This document shows, piece after piece, positions 25,831-37,634 of a stretch of DNA of 64,000 nucleotides (the first letter of the stretch is position 1; each line of letters opens with the position of its first letter). Location of the stretch: the NCBI GenBank assembly GCA_014706295.1, contig JACSVZ010000001.1, forward strand, positions 81,776,237 to 81,840,236, read 5' to 3'. Source of the stretch: Lycocorax pyrrhopterus obiensis (taxonomy: Eukaryota; Chordata; Aves; Passeriformes; Paradisaeidae). The position numbers and the translations under genes were made by a program. The notes under the pieces were generated by a model. The model searched no databases. It was not told the origin of the DNA and saw only the letters and a program-made list of their open reading frames with translations.

Positions 25831-27103
25831 GTTTTCCTAAAAATTTTATCTCGTATCTCTTTACTGCTTTCATTATTATTGCTATTACTGTTTTTTTTTT
25901 CCCTGCAGGAAAGCTATCTAAATTGTGATCCTTGCTTTCATGGTAACAATTTTCATATATCCCTGAAAAGATTTAAATAATTGATCCTGTTCTCCATATA
26001 AATAACTGGTTCATACAGCTACTGAGCCACCACCATTCTTGTGCCAGCTTTTGAGCATGTCCAGAATTGAGAGCATAGAAATATTTTTATAACATGCTCC
26101 TTTATCATGAAAGGTCTATTGAAAACAACTTGGCAAGGAAGGAGTTCTATAAGATTTCCAAATACATAAAGGACCTTCGTCTGATCCAAATTAGAGCAAT
26201 CTGTCAGCCTAAGCATATGTCCACTGAAGGGATATAAAAACCTCCTATTACTATGAAGAATACGATTCAAAACCTATTGCTTGGGCTAAGGGCTTGATCT
26301 GACTTTAAAAAAGCATGCAAATAAAACTGCTGTACCTGCGTGAAATCCCAGCAGGGCTGATGGACCCTTTATGTCCAGGACAGTTTGGTTACGCATTGCA
26401 GTTTGTGAGGAGAATAAGCTGCTTGACATTGAATTGACACAGAGCCTAGTTAGCCTGCGGGAAGTAAACAAACTCTCTATCTCCCAGCGAAGTACACAGG
26501 GCAAGGCTGAGCAGCATCAGGAATTCCCAGGGTTTAAATCAAGATGCATGTCGGCCGTAGGGCTTTGGGAGCAGAAAGCTGAGCTAACTCAGCTGTGACA
26601 TGGGAGATCACCATCATGAAGAGCACATGCTCCAGAAAACAGCTCAGCTGTGGATGTGGGTGGCAGCTTGCAAGTGAATGAGAGGTGTCTGAAAGTGTGA
26701 ACAACTGATGTTGATAGTGTTTGGAGTTAAGTGCGTGTCCTTCCTCCTTCTGGGGACTTCTTTGACTAGGAAAAGCCCTCGTCTGGTTCCTCTTATCCTC
26801 AATCCCTTATACTGCCAGAGTACGTTTGGTGGGTTTTGCAGCTATAAGAGCTCTGTATTTCTTTCAATTTCGAAGCCTGGGGGACAAAAATTCTCTGGAG
26901 TTGATGGAAATGAGATATCCCTCATAATTGTGTAAAGAACCTTCATAATTGACAAATAATGATATTTTAGAGTCAAGGAATTGTCTTTCTGTCAAGGACG
27001 AATTTTAATGGTTGAAGATTTCTGGAGACATGGCAGTGTATCTAACACACAAGGTACATGGATATGGACATGGATTTATTTTACAATATCGTAACTTATT
27101 TAA
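25831..27103. other. No recognised gene; spacer between two CR1 copies
   Basis: About 1.3 kb of AT-rich sequence. Open frames stay at or below 83 codons and none is recognisable. I see no link between the two CR1 elements it separates, such as a shared flanking duplication. Confidence 0.6.
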
Positions 27104-28405
27104 GAGAATCATAGAATGGCTTGGATTGGAAGTGACCTTAAAGATCATCTGGTTCCAACCCCCTGCTGTGGGCAGGGACACTTTCCACTAGACCAGGTTT
27201 CTTCATCCAACCTGGCATTGAACACTCCCCGGTATTGGGCATCCACAACTTCTCTCAGCACTATTCAAGTGCCTCAGTGCTCTCATGGTAAAGAATTTCT
27301 TCCTGATATCTGATCTAATCCTACCTTCTTTCATCCTGAAGCCATTCCTCCTTGTCCTCATGCCCTTATGAATTGGCTCTCTCTGTCTTTCCTGTAGGCC
27401 CCCTTGAAGTACTGGAAGGCTGCAATTAGGTCACCCCAAAGCATTTTCTTCTCTGGGATGAACAGTCCCAATTCTCTGAACCTTGTCTCATGGGAAAGGT
27501 GCTCCGTCCCTCTCATCATCTTGGTGGCCTCCTCTGGACCTGCCCCATTGGTCGATGTCCTTCCTGTGCCCCTCAGAGTTGGACACAGCACTCCAGGTGG
27601 GGTGTCACCAGAGCAGAGCAGAGGGGCAGAATTCCCTCCCTTGCCCTGCTGCCCACGCTACTTTGGATGCCGCCCAGGACACGTTTGGCTCTCTGGGCTG
27701 TGAGTGCCCATGGCTGGATCGTGTCCAGCCTCTCATCCACAGCACCCCCAAGTCCTTCTGGGCAGGGCTGCTCTGATCTATTCATCCCCCAGCCTGTGTT
27801 GATACCAGGGGTTGCCCTAACCCAGGCGCAGCACCTGGCACCTGGTCTCGTTAAATATCATCAGATTCCCATGGGCCCACTTCCTGAGCTTGTCCAAGCC
27901 CTTCTGGATGGCATCCCATCTTTTCAGGAGTGTCTGCTGTACCATTCAGCTTGGTGTCATCTGCAAATTTTCTGAGAGTGCTCTTGATCCCTTCATCTAT
28001 GTTATTAATGAAGATACTAGATAACACTGGTTCCAACACAGACCCCCTGAGGGACACCACTCATCACTGATGTCCACTTGGACTCTGAGCTGCTGACCGC
28101 TACCCTCTGGATGCAAGGGTCCAGCCAATTCCTTATCCACTGAACAGTTCACTCATCAAACCCACCTCTCTCCAATTTAGAGAGAAGGATATTGTGGGGG
28201 ACTGTGTCAAGGGTTTTACACAAGTCCACATAGATGACATCTCGATCCCTTCCCTTGTTCACTGTTGCAGTCACTCCATTGTAGAAGGCCACCTGGTTGG
28301 TCAGGCAGGACTTGGCCTTGGTGAAGCCATGCAGACTGTCTTGAATCACCTCCCTGCCCTCCATGTGGCGCAGCATAGCTTCCAGGAGGATATGGCTGCA
28401 TTAAA
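27104..28405 (-). mobile_element. CR1 LINE, longest young copy (RT core to 3' tail)
   Basis: It starts at the left with the reversed tail AGAATCATAGAATGGCTTGG and continues through the 3' untranslated region into ORF2. It carries in reverse order the C-terminal block, the catalytic FADD motif and the upstream RT blocks. It stops at the codons for [10 protein letters not shown] near 28.40 kb, a 5' truncation. The part from 27.6 to 27.8 kb is about 94% identical by eye to 25.5-25.7 kb. CR1 copies arise by target-primed reverse transcription, which commonly stops early, as here. Confidence 0.96.
27358..28397 (-). pseudogene. CR1 ORF2 reverse-transcriptase remnant with FADD motif
   Basis: Three minus-strand pieces, 5' to 3'. 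Piece one (28397-28149) reads [57 protein letters not shown], the finger and palm blocks with the first catalytic aspartate (VIYVD). Piece two (28060-27851) includes [14 protein letters not shown] and KFADDTKL, where FADD (27967-27956) holds the paired catalytic aspartates. Piece three (27785-27358) holds VDERLDTIQPWALTAQRAKR, CSALVTPHLECC, ATKMMRGTEHLS and GDLIAAFQYFKGAYRKD. Frame changes or stops between pieces break the gene. There is no endonuclease and no start. Confidence 0.92.
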
Positions 28406-28407
28406 TT

Positions 28408-28512
28408 ATGCCATGCCATACCCTGTCATTCCATGCCATGCCGTACCACACAACTGTGCACTGTGCTATGCTACACTGCACTATGCTACAATATACTACA
28501 CTTTTCCATACT
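28408..28512. repeat. Degenerate CATGC/TATGC-type pentamer repeat
   Basis: About 105 bases made of loosely repeated five-base words (CCATG, CCATA, then CTATG, CTACA), ending with ATACTACA. It starts where the CR1 match ends at its 5' side, so it either marks the old target or grew at the junction. Confidence 0.7.
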
Positions 28513-31500
28513 GTATCTTGGAAAAAACAGGCATGACCTATGTACCTGCTGTGGGCCTTGCTCACGTTCATCTAGCATCTAATGGTCTTGCTTAAAGGCT
28601 AGTGTCATTCATATTGGTAACTGATTTTTAGTTCAGTATTTCCAAACTTTGATCCCAACATCAGAGAAAATCTGAAATACATATAACAGAGCTGCCACTA
28701 TTTTTAGAATGCAGCAATTCTTTTATACAGAGACAATTCTTGTACAGTGTATATTAACTCCTCAGAAAGCCTTTCCACGTGGTAAAATAGATTTGGAGAA
28801 CAAAAGCACTGAACATTGCAACTTGAATAAACGACAGTCTTTTATTGTTAGCTTTGAAGCACTGAACAATGTCTGAGACTTGTTCTGCAAAAGGGAAAGG
28901 GAGAAATAGAGACTTTCACCTCCATTTATATTCTAATGTTCTCTCAAAATAGAATTCCTCTTTGGCCCTTGAATAAATACCAGAGGGTAGCTTGGGGATA
29001 TTGCTTTAATTTCTGTGGCTGGTAACACAGAATGGGACATAAACAGTTCCCTTTCTCTGGTGTTTATTGCCACTGCTTGGATGGGGATTGAGTGGGAATA
29101 ACCAGCGCGGGGAAAGCTTCCACAGTACAAGGGCTGCCCTGGTCTGGAAAATCACACTGATTCCAGTTATTAAAATGATAATCTGGCATGGCTGGCTCTA
29201 ACAGTAACCTGTCTGCAGCTAATAAATCCCATAGTGAATTGGCAATACTTCCCATCGGACAGTCTCATTGGACACAGGAGCTGGTGACAGTGGTGATGGC
29301 ACAGTGATGGTGACGAGGGGGCTGGTTGCGTGGGAAGATGCAGCAGGTAATAAAATGTGACTTGGATGTAGGGTGTTGTCCTGCTATTTAGTTTCCTGAC
29401 AGCTTATTTTTTTCTAATAATTTGTTTGATTAGCAAACACAAAACCCATCAGAAGAGAGAGGAAGAACTCCAAGAGAAAATCGATTTGCTGACAGAGGCA
29501 TATACAGTTTTGAGTTTCTTACAGCTAAATCCTTTCCACTCCCAACATACATTTGCATACTGTCTCCTGCAGAATATCTGCTTTATATCTACCTGCAGCT
29601 ACCTAGCCCTGTGTGCATGTGTCTGAACTGCTGTCATGTTGCATCTAGCTGGCGGCACTGGGACAAAGCAAAATCTGAAAAACTGCCTGCCCTTTTCTTA
29701 CTGTGACAATCTACGAACTGTTTGGCTATTATTAAAGTTGTCAGGGTGGTGCAAACAGCTCACTGATGTTTTACCAGGGTTATGATTGCTCTCACTTGGC
29801 ATTACTGTTGGCACAGGAACATCAGGGAAAAGAAGAGGAACTTGCACACTGGCTTAGGATTGCTGCTTTTAAGCCAATTTTAATTCAGTATGCATGAAAA
29901 AGGAAGATCCTCACCCTATATCCTCAGTAAAAGTCCAGTAGGAAGTCAGCTGGACACAAGAGAAAGAATGATCAGGTAATCACACCACATAATACAAGCT
30001 AGATGCAGGCAGAATTTAGTGCTTATTTTTTCTCTGTGGTTAGTGCTTTAACACACAGATCCTGTGTGCTTTTCAAGCTCAGATCAGGGTTTTCTGCTGC
30101 ATGATGCATGAAAAACTATTGCAGAGCCATCACTGGGTAAATTGGACGCTGTCCAAAAAAGTTGTATTCTGTGTCCTGTCAAAACAATTTTTTTGGCAAA
30201 TACCATGCTATCTGGTCAACTAATTTTGGACATATTCAGAAAGTCATGGTAAATTAACAGTTCCCATTCTATAGCACTAACCTGGCAGGCTGAACAACCA
30301 GAAGCTTGAAGACTCATAGAGTGGTTTGACTCTTTAGTGATTCACATGTGTGTGAGCATGTTTGTGTGGAAAAAAAAGAGACAGGCTGTTCTTGGAACTG
30401 TGCAGAGTTTATTGTCTAGATTGTTCTGTATGTTACCACCTCTCACCCCTGCAGTTTGGTTTTGCACATTTTTCATCAGAACTAATTAAATGGTGGCATG
30501 TATTGGTCATGAATTAAAAACACACTTCAAGAAAGTATGGGGTGACAAGTAATTCTGGATAAAAAGGCAACTAAAAATTAGATTTTAGATTTTCAGAACT
30601 CATTTGGTATTGGCTAAAATCCTGTCCTCAGTTGGGGAACCAGTGAAGAGAATAGAAAACTCCAGGCAGATGACTGGACTTGACTTTTGTTGCCCACTTC
30701 ATTCTGTCTGCCTCCTTGATGATTTAAATTTACAGAAATATTGTACCGACTGCTATGTGTCTTGCTTGGATCCTTTTCAGATGTGGCCTCTGGCCAGACC
30801 ATCATGATGAATGGTGGCTCAAGTTCAAAAAGTTTAGTTCAGATTGTAAAATCATTGCAAAACTAAGTTCTCAGAAGACTGCAGGCTTCAGCTCAGCTCA
30901 GCTGTGTCCTTGTACTGACCAGTAGGACCTCTTACCTTTGTATTTCCATTGATGCAAAGCAGTGTGTGGTGCTGGGAACAAACATATAGACTTGGTGGTT
31001 ACTGCACAGCTGCATCTACATGACAAGTTATGAGGGGGAAAAGTTTGACAGTCTGTAATAAATTTGTGATAAATTATCCTTGCTTAGCCAATGACTGCTC
31101 TTTTCTTCTCTGTGCTAGCTAATGACCAACACCATCTTCAAGACCACCTGTGCTCTTTCAGTCTCTGACGCTCGGCCTCTACACTGGCACGGTTGCTTTT
31201 CGAAGGGTGAAGTACAAGAGGACCTGATTTGCATGTTTGATTTGGTCTGAATGCCATGGCAATCAGAATCGATTGTGTTAATGCTTGATGGCCATAGCAG
31301 CAGTTCTAAGGTAAATTAAAAAATCCTTGTCTCATCCTTCTTATTTGGTAATTACTGAACCAGCAGGTTTTAGAATGTATTTTGGAAACATCATTAAAAA
31401 CGTTCCTTAGCAGTCTCCTGTCAAATGCATTCAGCCTAGTAAACACTCAGAAAAAAGATAAATCAGTACCTTCTTGGTTCCAATTCTCTCTTAGTTCATA

Positions 31501-32132
31501 GCTAGACTCAAGGGAAAAAAGAATGGGAAATTTAGACAGATCGTCTATAGTCACACTTGTGCAATTCTTTGAAATGGAAGACAGTTGTATTATAGTTATT
31601 GATTTCAGTGGAAATAAATTCTTGTATCAAAGAAAGGCCTATGCCATGGAGAGGGAAACTGCCTCAATATAATCTATTTATGCAGAAAATTTTCTACCTA
31701 GGGGCTGGGATGCTTTTCTCCTTCTCCAGAGGCAAAGGTACCAAACCCAGGTGCTCAGCTCTGCTGTGGGAGGAAGCTTCTGGTCTGGCTCCAGGGGCAG
31801 TGGTGCTAGGATTGAAATGTGAGCACCGTGGACGGTCACTGAGGGGGCACGAAATGTAGGTAAGATCCGTGCACGAAGTGGGAAGCATGGCACATCTGAC
31901 TGAGGTAGCTGCTCGTGGAGACCTGGTGTTAGGAAGGAGATTTTGGCTTTGGCCTTCTTCGCACACATGGATGCTGAAATACACAGAAGGAAGCAGCAGT
32001 GGAAAGCAGAGAGGGTAAAAGGGAATGAAGTGAATAGAGTCTAGGCAGGCAAATCTGCTCATCTTTGGCATAAAGGCAGTGATTAAAGCTGTGATTACAG
32101 CTGTGATCACCTGCAAAGAAAGAAAAGTGTTG
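28513..32132. other. No recognised gene; one weak exon-like stretch
   Basis: AT-rich. Near 29434-29500 a pyrimidine-rich tract ending in GATTAG precedes a frame rich in charged residues (REEELQEKIDLLTE), but there is no good donor site after it (see findings). The part at 31.7-32.1 kb is GC-richer and without a recognisable frame. No repeat family was recognised. Confidence 0.5.
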
Positions 32133-32686
32133 CCAGATGGATGAGGGAGGTGATCCTTCCCCTCTGCTTAGTGCTGGTGAGGAACATCTGGAGTTCTGTG
32201 CCCAGGGCTGGGCTGCCTGCTGCAGACAGACTTGGACATGCACGTCCAGCAATGGGCAACTAAAGTAATCAAGGATTTGGAGCATCTGTCATACAAGAAT
32301 TGTCTAAGAGAGCTGGGTGTTTTTAGCCTGCAGAAGACTCAGGGGGACCTTATCAATTTGTGGCTATAAATACCTGAAGGCAGGGTGCAAAGAGGACAGA
32401 ACCAGGCTCTTTTCAGTGGTGCTGATTGACAGGACAAGAGGCAGAGGGCACAACCTGAAACACAGAAATTCCATCCAAATGTAAGATGAAAGGTTTTTCA
32501 CTGTAAGGGTGACGGAGCACTGAAACACTTTGCCCAAAGAGATTTGGTGGTATCCTTCCCTGGAGGTATCTACTGTCTGACTTGAAAATGCCCCAAGCAA
32601 CCTGCTTCTTCTGGCCTTGCTTTGGGCACGGGCTTGGACTAGATCTCCAGAGGTCCCCTCCCACCTCCACCATTCTTTAATTCTAA
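32133..32686 (+). mobile_element. CR1 LINE, ORF2 C-terminus to 3' end
   Basis: Forward CR1 order: GGTGATCCTTCCCCTCTGCT, then CATCTGGAGTTCTGTGCCCA, GGAGCATCTGTCATAC, AGAGCTGGGTGTTTTTAGCC, TGGCTATAAATACCTGAAGG, GCACAACCTGAAACACAG, TTTTTCACTGTAAGGGTGAC, and at the end AGATCTCCAGAGGTCCCCTC with CCATTCTTTAATTCT. This spans the end of ORF2 and the 3' untranslated region. It is more worn than the 25-28 kb pair, with no open frame of note in the coding direction. Confidence 0.95.
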
Positions 32687-35600
32687 GAGGAATAGCTTAC
32701 AGAAATATGGATTTTTTTCACCAGCTACAAATGCTAGGCCTTCTGTGTATGATGCTCTTTTCAACAGTACTTGATTCTCGAAAGTGCTTTGTGGAGCTCA
32801 TTAGTTTAGAATGAAGACCCTTAAATATGATCCAGAGAGGGTCTATAGATCCTCATTTTCCTTTCATTTCGGTATTTAAGTCCTTAAATAACAGAGATTG
32901 CCTCTGAGAGTTTCATTGATGTAAACTGAAGATTAAAAAAAAATTAGGGTTTTAACTTTCCTGAAAAGACAGAGAGCATCATAATGAATTTTTATTACAT
33001 ATTGTTATAGAGATCAGTACCTGTCTTAGTCCCCCAATATTTTAAGAAGTTACAAATATAAAAGGAATCTCAACATTTTCTTAAAAGTTGTTCTATGTGA
33101 TATAAGAGAAGACTATTTCTGATTTATTCCATAACATTTGATTGATATAAATCTCTCCCCAAAATGTTATAGGGTTTGATATTAACTTGGTTTGATATTA
33201 GGATTCTGTTAAAAAAAACATATGTAAAGGGTTAATAAATGAATGGTAGTGACAGTAAATCCTTTATAGATTTGGGCTGTGTCTTAGTTATAAGCACATC
33301 AAATAGATGACAATACTGAATGTCACAAGAGCTAATCAATCAAGCCATTAGACTGCATAAAATGTACATCCATTCTTTAATCATTTCTTTAAAGCTCCAA
33401 GCATTATAAACCCATTATAAACCACTTCAAAATGAAATTTTAATTAGAAGTATAGTGTGGTGTGAATAAGAACACCTCTGATATTTTAAAGACTTCAAGT
33501 ATATCTTCTTTGAGGTCCCTTTGATGATGGTCCAGGTGCTACCCATAGTAGCTGCAGAGGACTGGGCATAATAATTTAGAAGTTCCCTTCCAGTTCATGC
33601 TTCCACACTTCAATGGGCGAACATAAACTGAATATGGTCCATTAAATCAGCAGGATGACATCAGGTTCTGACATCTGAACAAGCACCATCTTTGCTTCCT
33701 TCCGAACAGAGAGATGATTACCTGAAAGACTTCTACAAATGATGAAACCATTTGTGTATATTGTATACTCCTCTCATGTTATGCAACAGAATTTTGTAAC
33801 TGAGGACCAGAAGCTTTCCCCTCATTTTATTAAAATGCACTCTATAAGGTAGAAATCCTAGCTACTCTCCAGACAAGATAGGCAGAGAGAATCCACTAAA
33901 ATAAATCAAGTAAACAAATTCCTCACCTATCCTGAAAACAGTCAGGCATATCTGGTGCTCTTTAAGATAGTATTTATGACATTTCAGCATTAGTATGCAA
34001 GACTGGTCTACAGTTGTGAAGGAAGCAGTGACCTGAATAGGAGGCAGAATAATATGCTTGAATAAATATTTAGGTATCAGTACAGCACTTAATGCACTTC
34101 TTGCATTGTTGCCTCTTGAAGAGAAGTTGGTTGGAGAGGGTAAAGATTGGTTTGTTATTTATGGTCATGTCATGCCTGGCCTTTGGCATAGGCTTTGAAA
34201 AATCCTGCTATTGCCAAGTCCCGAGAACACAGGGCCAGATCAACCATCAGCTCATGCACGGTTGGCTTTATTGACCGAGTAGTACAGCTACCAGTTAGCA
34301 ACACAACAACAGCTGTCTTGGAAAGAAGCTGGTGAGAGCAAAGAAAGCAGCAGAAGCTGCCACTTGCTCTGTCTCAATTTTGAACCAGGTTTAGCTCCAT
34401 TCACCAAAACCAGCTGGGAATGAAAAGTCAAAGTCAATTAAAATAATTAGTTAAATATATTAAAGTCAATTTACAGTGACGTAAAATTTGGCCCACTGAG
34501 GTGGGAAGTAAATGTCCGTACTGATAACTTCCGCTTTCCTGTGTTCACCACAAAACTTCGCTTCTTTGCTCAGAGTCCTGTTAACACAGAGTAAATTCCA
34601 GAAATTTGATAGATTAGAGAAGTTTGTTGGTTTTGCTCTCTATAAAACAATCTCTGTCTGAATTATCTTGAATAAATGTTATGTTTAATTGCGTGGCTTG
34701 TGACTCTTCTTAAATGGGTTTTTATCTTAGGAACAGAGGGGTTTGGAGGCTGTATTAATCAAAAGATGAACCTGCTGGTGGTGACACCTGACTACAATAT
34801 GTTTTCAAACTTTAATAGCTTTGATTGGCTTACAGGGGAATCATCTTCTTGGAAAAAAATAAATGTTTTGCCTGGACAACTCTCCCACATCTGTGTTTTT
34901 CTAGTGAAATCCCTAAAATAAATATCTGATAGGGCCCTGAGGTCCTGGAAAGATGCCATATGCCTGCATTTGGAAAGATCAGAATTGCAAAATAGATGTT
35001 TTGAAAAGAGCATACAAAAATCCTTACATGGCCCCAGTGTAAATGGAGAGCAAGACCTGTCACATGGCCAAGATGTGTCAAGCATTGGGGTTTGTATAAC
35101 TGTATTCTTTACTAGCTGCAGGACTGTGTATGCATAGGGAGTTGCAGTCCTCAGTTGTCCTCTTTAATCCAGACCCATAAAATGAAAAACTGGAGTCTCC
35201 AACTGTTATCTTCATGTCTATACCCCCTCACGCTACTTCTCCTTTTCAAGTCTAGCTGGAGAAAAGGCTTTTGACTTGGAGTGTTGCTCTTAGCTCTGCT
35301 AAAGCCTTTCCTGGTCACACTAGCCAAATCGCAGTTCAGAGCCCTCAAAGAGGGCTTTGAGCTTGGTTTGCAACCCCTGAGTGCTCATGGAGTTTGCAGA
35401 GATGGGCACTGCTCTTTCTTTTCTTGTGTGTTTGGCTCTGCAGTCCCCAAAGTCTCTCTTTGTGTTTTGTTCAATGCCTGGCTTAGCTGGACTTCAATCT
35501 TACCTTGGGCTGCAAAGAACAGCACCTGAGTAACCGGGACTCTATCCCACTCTCCATTGAGGAGCGTGTAATAAGAAGAACAAACAAAGTAAACATTGCT

Positions 35601-36008
35601 CATTGAGCATTGCTCAATGCTCATTTCATGGCCGTGAAGAGTGTTGTCATAAGGAATTTTATTAAAAGGCAGTATTTGACTGACTCCTCTGTGTGCGAGT
35701 TTAAGAGAGGATTAGGAAATTCAAGTCAATTACTCACAGAAGCGACGTTTATAGGACAGAAAATTCCCTCTTTTCCTTTCTGTTCCCTCAGTTTCAGAAC
35801 TTTAACTCTCTCTGGGTATTGCACATTTGCATTTCCTAATTGACTGAAATACAACATCAAAAAGACGTTGAGCTGGGTGGTGCAGAGATCTGCTGGTGAA
35901 AGAGTATGAGGTATAGTGTACTAAATATTGACTGAATGTACCTGTGTTTGTTTGATTTATTTTGGTATTTCATTTTCCCTCGCTTTTGAGAGCCAATTAA
36001 AGTCTTGA
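32687..36008. other. No recognised gene; AT-rich, possibly some regulatory sequence
   Basis: No frame above 97 codons and none recognisable. The part at 33.2-33.5 kb is dense in TAAT/ATTA words (see findings). Near 34.46-34.51 kb the words AAGTCAATTTACAGTG and AAATTTGGCCCACTG recall an old sauropsid repeat, too short to call. A 7-base perfect hairpin (ATTGAGC/GCTCAAT) sits at 35602-35618. Confidence 0.5.
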
Positions 36009-36100
36009 GCCGGATTCTCAGCTGTCATGAATTACTCAAGTAATATGAAATCAATGAAGCTACATCGATTCATATCCACGAAGGATCTAGTCCATTCATT
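36009..36100. repeat. Old palindromic sauropsid repeat (MITE-like)
   Basis: The left arm GAGCCGGATTCTCAGCTG and the right end GAAGGATCTAGTCC bracket a centre reading GAAATCAATGAAGCTACATC. This follows an old, hairpin-forming repeat I recall from turtle and bird genomes, whose arms read like 'gccggattctcagctg' and 'cagctgaggatctggcc' around 'ttgacttcaatggagctac'. The palindrome has partly decayed. The family name is not known to me. Confidence 0.55.
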
Positions 36101-36610
36101 GGTGTCAATTGAAAACATGGATTTTGCATAGCATATTTGGGAATAAGGTGGAAGTATTCAGCATAAAAACAGTTTCACATTATCTCTCTGACCTGCAAGA
36201 ATATACAAGCACTGGAAGTTTTATGGAGGTATCAGGCTTCCTGGAATATGAACAAATAAACAAAGATAAGTTTAGGACTGCAAATTAGAGTGGAAGTGCC
36301 CTCCAGTGTGACATTTTGTAGTTCTACAATGTCTCTGAGCATGCCTGCAACCAGAAACATAGAAGAAAAAACTGTGCAGCAGACAGGTATGTCAGTCTAC
36401 CTACCTGATTTTTCAATGTCAAATTTTGTACAATCATAGAATCATGAGAAATTTTATCTTTGTACTGCAATGCAAGAAAGAATAGACTAAAAGTTTTGGT
36501 TCATATTAATGATCATAATTGGATAGGGTTTTTTGTTTGATATTGGTATGGATAAAATATCAACTGCTTTTTATTCTGTCTTAATTTATAACCATGAGAG
36601 CATCTAACAT
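36101..36610. other. No recognised feature
   Basis: About 510 bases of AT-rich sequence between an old palindromic repeat and a CR1 tail. An AATCATAGAATCATGAG string at 36.43 kb resembles a CR1 tail unit read in reverse, but no CR1 body follows it, so I do not call a second element. Confidence 0.55.
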
Positions 36611-36759
36611 GCCCCATCCCTGAGTGTTCAAGGCTAGGCTGGAAGGGGCTCTGACCCTGGTCTAGTGGAAGGTGTCCCTGCCCATGGCAGGGGGGTTGGA
36701 ACTAGATGGTCTTCAAAGGTCCCTTCTAATTCAAACCATTCTGTGATTGTATGATTCTT
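36611..36759 (+). mobile_element. CR1 LINE, short 3' end
   Basis: Forward CR1 end: CATCCCTGAGTGTTCAAGGC, GGCTCTGACCCTGGTCTAG, CATGGCAGGGGGGTTGGAAC, AGATGGTCTTCAAAGGTCCC, CCATTCTGTGATTGTATGAT. The last words are the CR1 tail. About 150 bases are left, all from the 3' untranslated region. Confidence 0.95.
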
Positions 36760-37634
36760 GTGGCAATTAGCTAATTGCAAGGCATATATTAGACTCATAT
36801 TTCTGCGCACAGGTTTTTTATTCCCAACAATTAAATTGTATACTTTTTTCTCCCCCTTCTGTTCCTTTCAGACTCATTATTTTCTTTGTGTTCTCTTCCA
36901 TTCACAGAAGGAAAAAAAGAAATTTGTAAATCTTTCTTAAGCACGGTCTTTAGACTTATTATTCTGCATCTAACTTTCAGCACTTTGCTGGTCAGTTCAA
37001 GTGCCAAGTGACCCTCTGGGTTTTACACAGAGATTTTGATTAGGTTCCTTCTCAGACCTTACAAGCACCTGTGCGTAGTACCTCTTTTTGCTACTGTTTT
37101 CCATGATATTTTTTAGTCAATCTTGCATTATACTTTCTCCTCTTCTGTCGAAGGTCAGCACCAAGAGGCAGGATGCAGGGGAGTAAGAGTTCCTCTTTTA
37201 TTTTGGTGGCAGTTCAAGCATGTTTTCAGTCCTTGCTCTCCCTTGTGCATGGATTACTCCTTTCAAGTGCTCTTAGAGTGGAACCTCACAAAAGTTTCTG
37301 TTTTACTAACATCACAGAGTGATCATCAAGAGTGATTTTCATTTATTTCATATGACACTGTAGATTTGCCAGTAGCTTTTAGGACTCTTGTGATCATTAT
37401 AGGAAGGGCTAATGGGACTGTCTAATGTGACATCCTGCCTGGTAAGACTGGACATCACCAAGCAAGCTCAACATCAAGCCTAGAATTCAAAAAGAGCTTA
37501 CAATTAACATCTGGCTAATAGGAAAGATACTATTCAAGGTTTCGGCAGGGAGTATTTTTTTTCTGAGTAAACAGCATTTGAACTTGTATGTGAACCATTT
37601 GGCTAGTCATGTCTGTAGCTGACCAAGAAAACAT
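36760..37634. other. No recognised feature
   Basis: AT-rich, without recognisable coding or repeat sequence. Part of the right side could be the upstream end of the very old CR1 that becomes legible after 37.63 kb. Confidence 0.5.

Noticed and set aside
25411..25980. 189-codon plus-strand open frame, the longest in the window
   Set aside because: It lies antisense to a CR1 copy whose minus strand encodes recognisable ORF2 protein. The same shadow frame appears over the other CR1 copy at 27.5-27.9 kb.
36433..36450. Isolated CR1-tail-like string AATCATAGAATCATGAG
   Set aside because: No CR1 3' block follows in either direction, so it does not support an element.
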